Origin: DATJLY01 sp963729295
GTDB taxonomy: Bacteria; Pseudomonadota; Alphaproteobacteria; ATCC43930; CGMCC-115725
NCBI GenBank assembly: GCA_963729295.1
Contig: CAVSNJ010000020.1
Coordinates: 124,001 to 188,000 of the forward strand
Length of the DNA stretch: 64,000 bases
Reading direction: 5' to 3'
Shown here: in pieces, positions 1 to 6,492 of the stretch
Numbering within the stretch: the stretch's first letter is position 1
How the letters are laid out: the number at the start of each line of letters is the position of its first letter
Notes under the pieces: generated by a model
The model's database searches: none
What the model was told of the DNA's origin: nothing
The model's input: only the letters and a program-made list of their open reading frames with translations
Translations under genes and position numbers: made by a program

Positions 1-12
1 ATCAGAAACGGT

Positions 13-678
13 ATGTTAAAGTTCATGACCAGTCTGCCTCAGTCACTGGTGCTCAAAGTGTGCGTTATTAGCGCCGCCCAAGGTTCGCTGGTCGGAGACG
101 AATTTGAGTTACTCGAAGCCGCAAACGGGACACGGCAGCGTGAGTTGATTGCTGGAAGAACGTTGGCGCGCAGAGTCATGGCCGAAATGGGTTTTGCAGA
201 AGCCCCCGTCGGTCGGATGCCCGATGGCTCGCCGGCATGGCCACCCGGGTTGTGTGGGAGTATTGCGCACAGCCACCGCCATGTAGCGGTCGCGATAGCT
301 CCTATCTTGGATGTGCAGGCCATCGGCATCGATATCGAAGACGGGCGTGACTTGGGAGATGCGGCCAGCGATATTGGCTCGGCCGCAGAAATCGATGAAG
401 CAACTGCCCATCCCTTCGCCGGCAATCGGGAAGGGGCGGCGCGGCTGCTCTTTTCGGCGAAGGAGGCGCTCTATAAGTGCCAAGCGCCGCTCACTGGCAA
501 CACGGGTCTAGATTTCCGGGAAATCCGACTCGATTTGCTGCCTGAGCTCCTCTTTGCGGCTAAGCCAACGGGAACATTAGATCAAGCGACCGCGGAAATC
601 GTCCCGCGTGTCAGGATAGAATTCCAACAAATTCAAAAGGTTATCGTTGCAGCAGCGTGGCTCCCTCATGGCCCTTGA
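13..678 (+). CDS. 4'-phosphopantetheinyl transferase (Sfp/EntD type)
   Basis: This enzyme family moves the phosphopantetheine arm of CoA onto a conserved serine of a carrier protein. The 221-residue product shows the family signatures in order: a GSIAHSHRH segment near residue 77, the magnesium-binding IGIDIED near residue 98, and the FSAKEALYK helix near residue 147. Length fits the EntD/Sfp group. The next gene encodes a small protein that looks like an acyl carrier, which is an obvious possible substrate. The ATG at 13 is used, but the frame is open to the window edge, so the true start could lie upstream; a second ATG is at 25. No fatty-acid, NRPS or PKS synthase is nearby, so a general metabolic role is less likely than service to this cassette. 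Family assignment is firm; the substrate is inferred. Confidence 0.88.
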   Translation: MLKFMTSLPQSLVLKVCVISAAQGSLVGDEFELLEAANGTRQRELIAGRTLARRVMAEMGFAEAPVGRMPDGSPAWPPGLCGSIAHSHRHVAVAIAPILDVQAIGIDIEDGRDLGDAASDIGSAAEIDEATAHPFAGNREGAARLLFSAKEALYKCQAPLTGNTGLDFREIRLDLLPELLFAAKPTGTLDQATAEIVPRVRIEFQQIQKVIVAAAWLPHGP

Positions 679-740
679 ATCTTGTTTGATTTCCGGACGC
701 GAATACCTCATACTGTTCGATATTCGAACGGAGCAGCCTT

Positions 741-1067
741 ATGCCGGCCGCAAAAATGACCCCTACGGAGTATCAGGCGAAACAGGCTGATATCCAGGTC
801 GCCCTCGCGGCAGGCCTTGAGAAAGAACTCAAGGACTGCGCCTGGCAGCCCGAGCCCGACACAGATCTCTGGGACCTTCCCACAGTCGACTCCAAGACGG
901 TGTGCAAGCTTTCGCCGATCGTGGAAGCGATGACGGGCCATAAGCTGCAGCCAAAGTGGGTCCGCAAAGGGGGCTACCCAAGCGTGACTGAAGCGGTGGC
1001 GGACCTTATGGCGCACATCGGCCAGCACTGTGTCGCGCCTAGCGCCGTATCCGTCGCTGCCGAGTAG
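741..1067 (+). CDS. small acyl-carrier-like protein (candidate)
   Basis: A 108-residue protein with no confident family match by eye. The stretch from about residue 42 to 93 follows the layout of an acyl carrier protein. It has an Asp-Ser pair at residues 50-51 in the place of the DSL phosphopantetheine site, then an amphipathic helix containing VEAMTGHKL (compare the ALEEEFGIEI region of ACP), then a last helix introduced by a Ser-Val-Thr-Glu-Ala segment (compare TVGDVVDYI). The residue after the serine is Lys rather than Leu, which is unusual. It lies 62 bp after a phosphopantetheinyl transferase gene and just before an XRE repressor gene on the same strand. The carrier role is inferred from pattern and context. 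It could instead be an unrelated small helical protein. Confidence 0.55.
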   Translation: MPAAKMTPTEYQAKQADIQVALAAGLEKELKDCAWQPEPDTDLWDLPTVDSKTVCKLSPIVEAMTGHKLQPKWVRKGGYPSVTEAVADLMAHIGQHCVAPSAVSVAAE

Positions 1068-1095
1068 CGTTACTACCACCATGAGGAGTTTTCCT

Positions 1096-1431
1096 ATGCC
1101 GTCAGACCGAGAAGCCATCGCTGCAAAGTTAAAGGAGGCCAGGGAATATTTGGGTCTGTCTCAGCAAGAGGTCGCTGAGGCCCTTAAACTCCCCCGCTCG
1201 GCGATTTCTCTTATTGAGACCGCGCAACGTGGCGTCGAGTCCACGGAGTTGAAAGCCTTCGCACAGCTGTACCAGCGCCCCATAGGTCATTTCACTGGCG
1301 AAGAGTCGCAGACTTTGGGCGGCGATGTCGCGATGTTGGCAAAACAGGTGGCGAAACTTTCCGAACAGGATCGCATCGAATTGCTGAGATTTAGCGAATA
1401 CCTCGTGCAGCGATCGAAGACGGGGCCCTAA
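1096..1431 (+). CDS. XRE-family HTH transcriptional regulator
   Basis: A 111-residue repressor-like protein. An N-terminal helix-turn-helix of the Cro/CI type spans about residues 8-60, with the typical LGLSQQEVAEALKLPRSAIS helix pair and an IE residue after it. A short C-terminal helical tail follows. The ATG at 1096 is preferred over the in-frame ATG at 1081 because AGGAG at 1083-1087 sits at ribosome-binding distance from it. The stop is separated by one base from the next ATG (1433), so it is translationally coupled to the ImmA/IrrE gene. XRE plus ImmA/IrrE is a known pair in which the metallopeptidase cleaves the repressor. It probably represses this cassette; no operator was identified. 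Confidence 0.88.
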   Translation: MPSDREAIAAKLKEAREYLGLSQQEVAEALKLPRSAISLIETAQRGVESTELKAFAQLYQRPIGHFTGEESQTLGGDVAMLAKQVAKLSEQDRIELLRFSEYLVQRSKTGP

Positions 1432-1432
1432 G

Positions 1433-2428
1433 ATGGCATCGCGACGCAATGCAATCCTGACCGGAGTGGCTCGAGCAAGCGAACTTCACGCCAAGCTCGG
1501 CATCCGCGATGCGCTGTCCAGCGGGGAGGGCGCCATCGACGTGATCGGTGCCGTCCAAAAGCTCGGCCTGTTCTTGATGTTTCGGCCGCTCGACGGTCTG
1601 CTCGGCGCGTATGTGCCGACCCGTGCGCTCTCCGGAATGCTGGTAACTACCAAGCGGGATTTGCATGTGCAACGGTTCACCGCTGCCCACGAGTTGGGGC
1701 ATCATCTGCTTGAGCATAAGACGCTTAGCCTCGACACGGTCGTTGGGTTCGTGGGGCGCGGGGAAGCGTCCAAGCACGATGCCCAGGAGGTGGAAGCAGA
1801 CGCATTCGCGGCAGAATTTCTGCTGCCAAAGTGGCTCATTGCGGCGCATTTACGTCGCCAAAAATGGGGACGCAGGCACATAGAGCAACCGGACTTCGTC
1901 TATCAATTGTCGTTACGACTTAGTGCGAGCTATTCGGCTACATGCTGGGCGCTACTTTCGCAAAATTTTCTCGATCGCAAGACTATCAATCAGCTGTTAC
2001 ATGTCGAGCCGAAGACCGCAAAGCAGCGGGCGCTTCCGGACATTCAGCCTGAGGATTGGCACCGCGACGTTTGGTTGGTATCGGAAAAGGACCGCGGCGC
2101 CCAAATTCTGGGAAGTCCTAACGACCTGATCATAGTGGCGCTGGATGAACATGCTGCAAGTGGATACAGCTGGGACGTCGGTGGTGTCGCCCAAGCCGGC
2201 ATGAAGCTGGAAAAGGACGGTCGCATCAGCGCACCGGGTGCGCTGATCGGCGGCGCCGTTCAGCGGCGCTTGGTGGTGCAGGGCGAAGGGCGAAAGCACC
2301 TGCACCTGGAGGAGCGCCGGCTTTGGGATGCCGCACAACCGAGCTTGAACAGCTTCGACATCGATCTCGCCTTGGTGGGCCGCGAGCCTGAAGGAATACC
2401 GCGTTCGGGACGCCTTTTTGCGGCATGA
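1433..2428 (+). CDS. ImmA/IrrE metallopeptidase with C-terminal chagasin-like (I42) domain
   Basis: Residues about 35-140 form an ImmA/IrrE zinc peptidase, with an HELGH motif at residues 86-90 (HEXXH) and a downstream EVEADAFA segment (about 119-126) giving the third metal ligand. Relatives cleave XRE repressors such as the one encoded just upstream. The C-terminal part, about residues 215-315, resembles chagasin-family inhibitors of papain-like proteases: an ASGYSW loop at 242-247 (compare NPTTGYxW), a GEG loop near 284 and an RRLW loop at 295-298 (compare RPW). The next gene, overlapping by ATGA, encodes a papain-like peptidase, so one polypeptide may control both the repressor and the protease. 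The peptidase call is firm. The inhibitor call is a pattern match without an alignment. Confidence 0.85.
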   Translation: MASRRNAILTGVARASELHAKLGIRDALSSGEGAIDVIGAVQKLGLFLMFRPLDGLLGAYVPTRALSGMLVTTKRDLHVQRFTAAHELGHHLLEHKTLSLDTVVGFVGRGEASKHDAQEVEADAFAAEFLLPKWLIAAHLRRQKWGRRHIEQPDFVYQLSLRLSASYSATCWALLSQNFLDRKTINQLLHVEPKTAKQRALPDIQPEDWHRDVWLVSEKDRGAQILGSPNDLIIVALDEHAASGYSWDVGGVAQAGMKLEKDGRISAPGALIGGAVQRRLVVQGEGRKHLHLEERRLWDAAQPSLNSFDIDLALVGREPEGIPRSGRLFAA

Positions 2429-3081
2429 CCGATCAGGGGGATGCCATTGCCGCGGAGATCGATCTCCGAGACGTGTGCCATGCCGTCCGTGATCAGGGGG
2501 CCAGGCCCACTTGCCTTGTATGCGCCACGAGCGATGCGCACAGCATGGGCCACAAAAGCCCCCCTCTGGCGGCCGAATTTCTCTTTTATCATGCAATTCG
2601 CATTGCAAAGGTTGGAAATCTCACCGACGGAATCCTCTTCGAGGAGGCCGCCGCAGCATTGGCGGAAAATGGGCAACCGGCAGAGGCGGAATGGCCGTAC
2701 AACCTTGTACAACCCGAACCTTGGAATCCGCCGGCCGTCACGACCCTGTGGCAAGGCAGTCTTGATCATGCCGCAGCCGACCCCGTCAATTCTATCTCCG
2801 AGTTGGTCAGAAATGGCCGGCCGGTCGTGCTCGGAATTCGGCTCTCAGCCGAATTTCTTGGGCCGCTCCGGCCTAGTTATTCCATTCGAGGCGACGGTGA
2901 CGGTTATGGGGGCCATGCGGTCCTGGTGGTTGGGTTGGGTCACGGCGCTTCGGATCGCCTCTACTTTCTGATCCGAAACAGCTGGGGCGTTAGGTGGGGA
3001 GATCGCGGGTACGCCTGGCTCGCGGCGGATTATTTGACAGATAAGCACATCGGCTTCGCGCCGGTAACTGCTCGGTCATAA
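2425..3081 (+). CDS. papain-like C1-family cysteine peptidase
   Basis: A 218-residue papain-fold protease. The oxyanion-hole Gln24 and nucleophile candidate Cys30 have the six-residue spacing of papain Gln19/Cys25 (segment RDQGARPTCLVCA). The histidine is in YGGHAVLVVG (His164), and the asparagine is in IRNSWGVRWGDRGY (Asn185), which also holds the classic NSWG signature. There is no signal peptide and no obvious propeptide, so it should act in the cytoplasm and need another means of control. The preceding gene overlaps by four bases and ends in a chagasin-like inhibitor domain, a likely partner. It could be a toxin-like effector or a processing protease. Substrate unknown. Confidence 0.87.
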   Translation: MTDQGDAIAAEIDLRDVCHAVRDQGARPTCLVCATSDAHSMGHKSPPLAAEFLFYHAIRIAKVGNLTDGILFEEAAAALAENGQPAEAEWPYNLVQPEPWNPPAVTTLWQGSLDHAAADPVNSISELVRNGRPVVLGIRLSAEFLGPLRPSYSIRGDGDGYGGHAVLVVGLGHGASDRLYFLIRNSWGVRWGDRGYAWLAADYLTDKHIGFAPVTARS

Positions 3082-3092
3082 GGAGCCACGAT

Positions 3093-3902
3093 ATGTTTGC
3101 AAGGTCTCAAGTCACAAGAGCGGAAGCATGGCTTGTTGCTGCGGAAGAAATGCAGACAGCTCATGCACGCCTCTACAATGTCGTGCTTGAGGTTGAGAAG
3201 CCCAGCATTGTGACGCCCGTATCACGTGCCATCGAATCGGAGGTCGATGCTTTTTTGCGAAAGCATCGCGCCCAACCGACTCATACGGTCGCCGAGACAA
3301 TCTTCCCTGCGGTGGAATATCGCCAGGGCGGTATTGGCGCGGTCTACGATTATCCGGAGACCATCTATCAGTTCATCAAATCTGAAAACCGCTGGGGGAC
3401 TTACGCGCTCCGTTTGACGGAACGCAAATGCTCGGACGGCAGCACCATCATTCCGCTCGAACTCGCGATCAACAAGCTGAAGAAGCAGTTAGCCACCAAG
3501 TCGCCAAAGCGGGCGGCCTATGAGTTGGATCTCGGCCTGGAACCTATGGAACTGAAGCTTTACGACGTGGAAAGGGATCACGCCACGCAACGCGGTGGTC
3601 AGTGCTTGAGCCACATTAGTCTCAAGCTGGGTCCGAACCGTGAACTCTATCTGACCGCGATGTATCGCTCCCAATACTACGTCCAGAAAGCCCTCGGAAA
3701 CCTGTTGGGTCTAGCCCGATTGCAGGCGGCCATCGCTCGAGAGACCAAAATTGAGGTCGGCCCACTCGTTTGTCACGCGACCATGGCGATCCTGGAAGAT
3801 CATCAGCTCGACAACTCCGTATTGTGGAATAGGGCCGACGTCACCCAACTTGTCGAGACGTGCAGAGCGATCCGCGATAAGGCGCTCGAGGCGGCGGCGT
3901 GA
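3093..3902 (+). CDS. thymidylate-synthase-like protein
   Basis: A 269-residue protein whose C-terminal half follows the thymidylate synthase pattern. It has a GGQCLSH segment with Cys171 in the place of the catalytic PPCH cysteine, a beta strand, then MYRSQYYVQKALGNLLGLARLQ (residues 190-211). That last segment parallels the YQRSxDxFLGLPFNIA motif, keeping Arg192, Ser193 and Asn203. The N-terminal half is not recognisable. Sequence divergence is large, so it is unlikely to be the housekeeping ThyA. TS-like folds include dUMP/dCMP hydroxymethylases of phages with modified DNA. A strong ribosome site (AAGGAG) precedes the ATG. Its stop overlaps the GTG start of the MazG gene by four bases. A nucleotide-modifying role is inferred. 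Confidence 0.7.
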   Translation: MFARSQVTRAEAWLVAAEEMQTAHARLYNVVLEVEKPSIVTPVSRAIESEVDAFLRKHRAQPTHTVAETIFPAVEYRQGGIGAVYDYPETIYQFIKSENRWGTYALRLTERKCSDGSTIIPLELAINKLKKQLATKSPKRAAYELDLGLEPMELKLYDVERDHATQRGGQCLSHISLKLGPNRELYLTAMYRSQYYVQKALGNLLGLARLQAAIARETKIEVGPLVCHATMAILEDHQLDNSVLWNRADVTQLVETCRAIRDKALEAAA

Positions 3903-5005
3903 ACCTGAACGAGTACCAGAAGCACGCCTTCGCAACTGCCCGCATCGACTGGAAAGATGCGTCTAAGAGGCATATCCCTGCGTTCGGTGCGATCGGTGAA
4001 CTTGGGTCGTTGGTTTCAGAGCTCAAGAAATCGCTTCGCGACGGAAAGGCCTATACCGAAGGCAGGGAAAATTTGGTGGAAGAGTTTGGAGACCTACTTT
4101 GGTACCTCTCCGTGCTTTCATCACATTATGGCTTTCAGCTCGAAAGCCTGATTGCCAAAACGAAGCCCCTCAAGATCGAAAAGGGCCCTTTCGGACACAT
4201 ATATGCAATGGTCCGGACGATCCCGCTCTTGACAGAGGAGTTTGAGTTCCTCCCTACGGCGCCAACCGCCGCGCAGAAGAAGAAACTTGGCAAAAGCATC
4301 GGTTCTGCTGGCCGGGTCACGCTCCAGGCGCTGAAAATTCATGGCCTCGATCTCTCAGCCGTGCTTTCAACCAACCTCAAAAAGGTTCAGAGCATGTTTG
4401 GGCATGATGTACCCGGGCCCGCCAGGTGCTTTGACAGCCCCAATGCGCCGGAATACGAGAGGCTGCCACGTAAGCTCCATATCCAGTTTCTGGAACGTAA
4501 GCGAAAAAGCGGCCGTGTCGAGGTCATCATCCGTGTCAATGATATCAACGTTGGTGATCGCCTCACCAACAATGCCGCCATTGATGACGGATATCGCTAT
4601 CACGATGCCTTCCACTTGGCCTACGCGGCCGTGTTAGGCTGGTCGCCGGTCACGCGGGCGATTTTCCGCTGCAAAAGGAAGAGCAATTCGGCAAAAGACG
4701 AAATTGAGGACGGTGCCCGCGCTGTCATTGTCGAGGAGGCGATCGCGCATACCGTGTTCAACTACGCACTTGGCCATTCGATGTTGCGGGGGTTGGATCG
4801 CCTCGACCATAATATCCTCAAGCTCATCGGCCGCATGGTGCGCAACCTTGAGGTCAAGGATTGCCAGCTGCACGAATGGCAACGTGCCGTGCTTGTAGGC
4901 TTTGAAGCTTTTCGCGCCCTGACGAAGAACCGCGGTGGTTGGCTGCTTCTCGATGCGGAGACCCAAAGGTTAACTTATTCGCGCGAAGGACCTGGCGGCG
5001 CCTAG
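3899..5005 (+). CDS. MazG-like nucleotide pyrophosphohydrolase with C-terminal domain
   Basis: The N-terminal 90 residues are a MazG-type all-alpha NTP pyrophosphohydrolase: a GELGSLVSELKK helix (residues 33-44) and VEEFGDLLWYL (60-70) give the acidic metal-binding set (Glu34, Glu41, Glu61, Glu62, Asp65). The ExxE second Glu is replaced by Ser37, with Glu41 nearby. The remaining part, with a YRYHDAFHLAYAAVLGW segment and a basic KRKS stretch followed by an acidic EDGARA turn, matches what I recall of a MazG-associated C-terminal domain seen in conflict and modification systems. It starts at GTG, overlapping the TS-like gene. The likely role is hydrolysis of a canonical or modified dNTP. It meets a convergent gene and the two ends overlap by 36 bp. 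Confidence 0.82.
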   Translation: MNLNEYQKHAFATARIDWKDASKRHIPAFGAIGELGSLVSELKKSLRDGKAYTEGRENLVEEFGDLLWYLSVLSSHYGFQLESLIAKTKPLKIEKGPFGHIYAMVRTIPLLTEEFEFLPTAPTAAQKKKLGKSIGSAGRVTLQALKIHGLDLSAVLSTNLKKVQSMFGHDVPGPARCFDSPNAPEYERLPRKLHIQFLERKRKSGRVEVIIRVNDINVGDRLTNNAAIDDGYRYHDAFHLAYAAVLGWSPVTRAIFRCKRKSNSAKDEIEDGARAVIVEEAIAHTVFNYALGHSMLRGLDRLDHNILKLIGRMVRNLEVKDCQLHEWQRAVLVGFEAFRALTKNRGGWLLLDAETQRLTYSREGPGGA

Positions 5006-6091
5006 ATCCGCTTCAATGCGCGTATTCAGACCCCATTTGGGTGGAAACCAAGGGAACATCCGCTCCGGGCTGGGAGAGAACCGTTGCTTGATCCGGGTCC
5101 GCCCGCTGATGCCCCTAATTTCTGGATGAACGGCGCGGGCGTATTTATCCACTTCGCAGAACAGGTTTTGGCAATCGATCAACTGGAGCGCCCTTCCCCA
5201 GAGTGTCTGGAAATTAAGTCCGCGCGTTCTGAATTCCTGCTCCTGCCGCTCGGTAACCCACCGAATCGTGTCGACGACGCCGTAGTCCCCTAGGTCTATG
5301 AAGCATTTGCGTATGCCGTCGCGCGCGCCCGGGCCAGGTACAACAAAATCCATCTCTGAGAAATTCAGGAACGGGCTGTAATTGGCGTCAATTAGAAATT
5401 GAAACGCTAAGAATGGTCCAAAGCTGGGCACCCCGAGCAGAACATGATACGCCTTTTCCATCGAATTCGCAGCCTGCAGATCGCGAGCAAGGGTTCCGCG
5501 GGCGATGTTGGCCAACAGCGTTACATGCATCACGTGCTTGCGCGATCGGCGAATGGACGAAGGCCCACTGGGCATGATATACGCGCCCGAGTAGATAGAT
5601 GCGCCTAACTCGATAGCCTCGTCGAGGATTTTGTTGACCCGATCCGGCGAAAAACTCGCTGCGGTGATTTGGCCGACGTGGGATTCCAGCAGATCCCAGG
5701 TTGCCGGCTTGTTGAAGATCTTGAAGAGCAATATCCTAAGTAATGTCGATTGCCAGTCGTGCTCACCGGTGTAGATGACGTTACGGATTAGATATTGGCT
5801 GACACGGTCAGCGGCCCTGTACGCGTTTGTGAATTTGTATTCCTGTAGCACCGGGTTCTGGGTCCACGGGGCAGGATTGCCAGCCGCGCGAGCATGAAAG
5901 ATGGCCTGTCGTTCAGCTGCGAACCGCCAATAGGTGTCAAAGACGAGTGAGGGACGAGGAACGCTTCTCCTCACGACGACGTCAAGCGAACTCGTCTGCC
6001 AGCGTGGCCGTGACTCCTTGACCGACTTTCGAGCCACAATATGCGATGGAGTAGACGCAGGTTTAGGCTTCGGCCTTGCTGGTGCCGGCAT
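4970..6091 (-). CDS. alpha-glutamyl/putrescinyl thymine pyrophosphorylase-like (HMUDK_hel family)
   Basis: A 373-residue protein. The segment from about residue 50 carries FDTYWRFAAERQAIFxAR, PWTQNPVLQEYKFTNAYRAADRVSQYLIRNVIY and a following LLFKIFNK helix. These are signatures I associate with the helical DNA-glycosylase-like domain of 5-hmdU DNA kinases and of alpha-glutamyl/putrescinyl-thymine pyrophosphorylases, enzymes that build hypermodified thymines in phage DNA. The N-terminus is a basic, proline-rich tail of about 30 residues. It is transcribed towards the TS-like and MazG genes, which would make and filter modified nucleotides. No P-loop kinase domain is present, so a glycosylase- or pyrophosphorylase-like step is more likely than phosphorylation. 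Family recognition is from memory of motifs. Confidence 0.72.
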   Translation of the reverse strand: MPAPARPKPKPASTPSHIVARKSVKESRPRWQTSSLDVVVRRSVPRPSLVFDTYWRFAAERQAIFHARAAGNPAPWTQNPVLQEYKFTNAYRAADRVSQYLIRNVIYTGEHDWQSTLLRILLFKIFNKPATWDLLESHVGQITAASFSPDRVNKILDEAIELGASIYSGAYIMPSGPSSIRRSRKHVMHVTLLANIARGTLARDLQAANSMEKAYHVLLGVPSFGPFLAFQFLIDANYSPFLNFSEMDFVVPGPGARDGIRKCFIDLGDYGVVDTIRWVTERQEQEFRTRGLNFQTLWGRALQLIDCQNLFCEVDKYARAVHPEIRGISGRTRIKQRFSPSPERMFPWFPPKWGLNTRIEADLGAARSFARIS

Positions 6092-6492
6092 AGGATAACC
6101 CCCAGGGTCAATTGTCAGTTTAGGCCTCTATCGAGGGACAACGGAATCGCTGTTTGGCCTGCGCACAGATAATTTCGCGAGAGCCGCAGCGCCAGGGCCC
6201 ACCTCCCGTGCGAAAGCACGACGGCAAGGATCCCGCCATCCCTGACACAGCCTTCGCGCTCCTCCACGCAACGTGATTAACGCCGACTCGCAACCGATTG
6301 TAAAAAAGTTCACGTCGCCCGGTCTCTCCTCCGATACCTCACGCTCGCCGCGGTGCGACCGAGATAGAAAATATAGATAACGCCGATACTTCGCTGCCAT
6401 TTCCGATTGCATTGGCAAGGATATCCAAGCGGCTTTGGTTCGTTGACTGCGGAAACCTGCGTTGAGGACGCAGGCTCGCAGGAGAGCGGAAC
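6092..6492. other. gene-free spacer before the conjugation operon
   Basis: About 400 bp between the divergent hypermodification gene and traG. A minus-strand open frame crosses it, but it has no recognisable motif and overlaps the start of traG. It should hold promoters for both sides. TTGACT at about 6442 could be a -35 element for traG. No repeat or attachment site was seen. Confidence 0.5.

Noticed and set aside
3093..3902. Reading the TS-like gene as the housekeeping thyA.
   Set aside because: The catalytic PPCH box and folate/dUMP-binding segments are too diverged and the N-terminal half is unrelated by eye; no folA follows.
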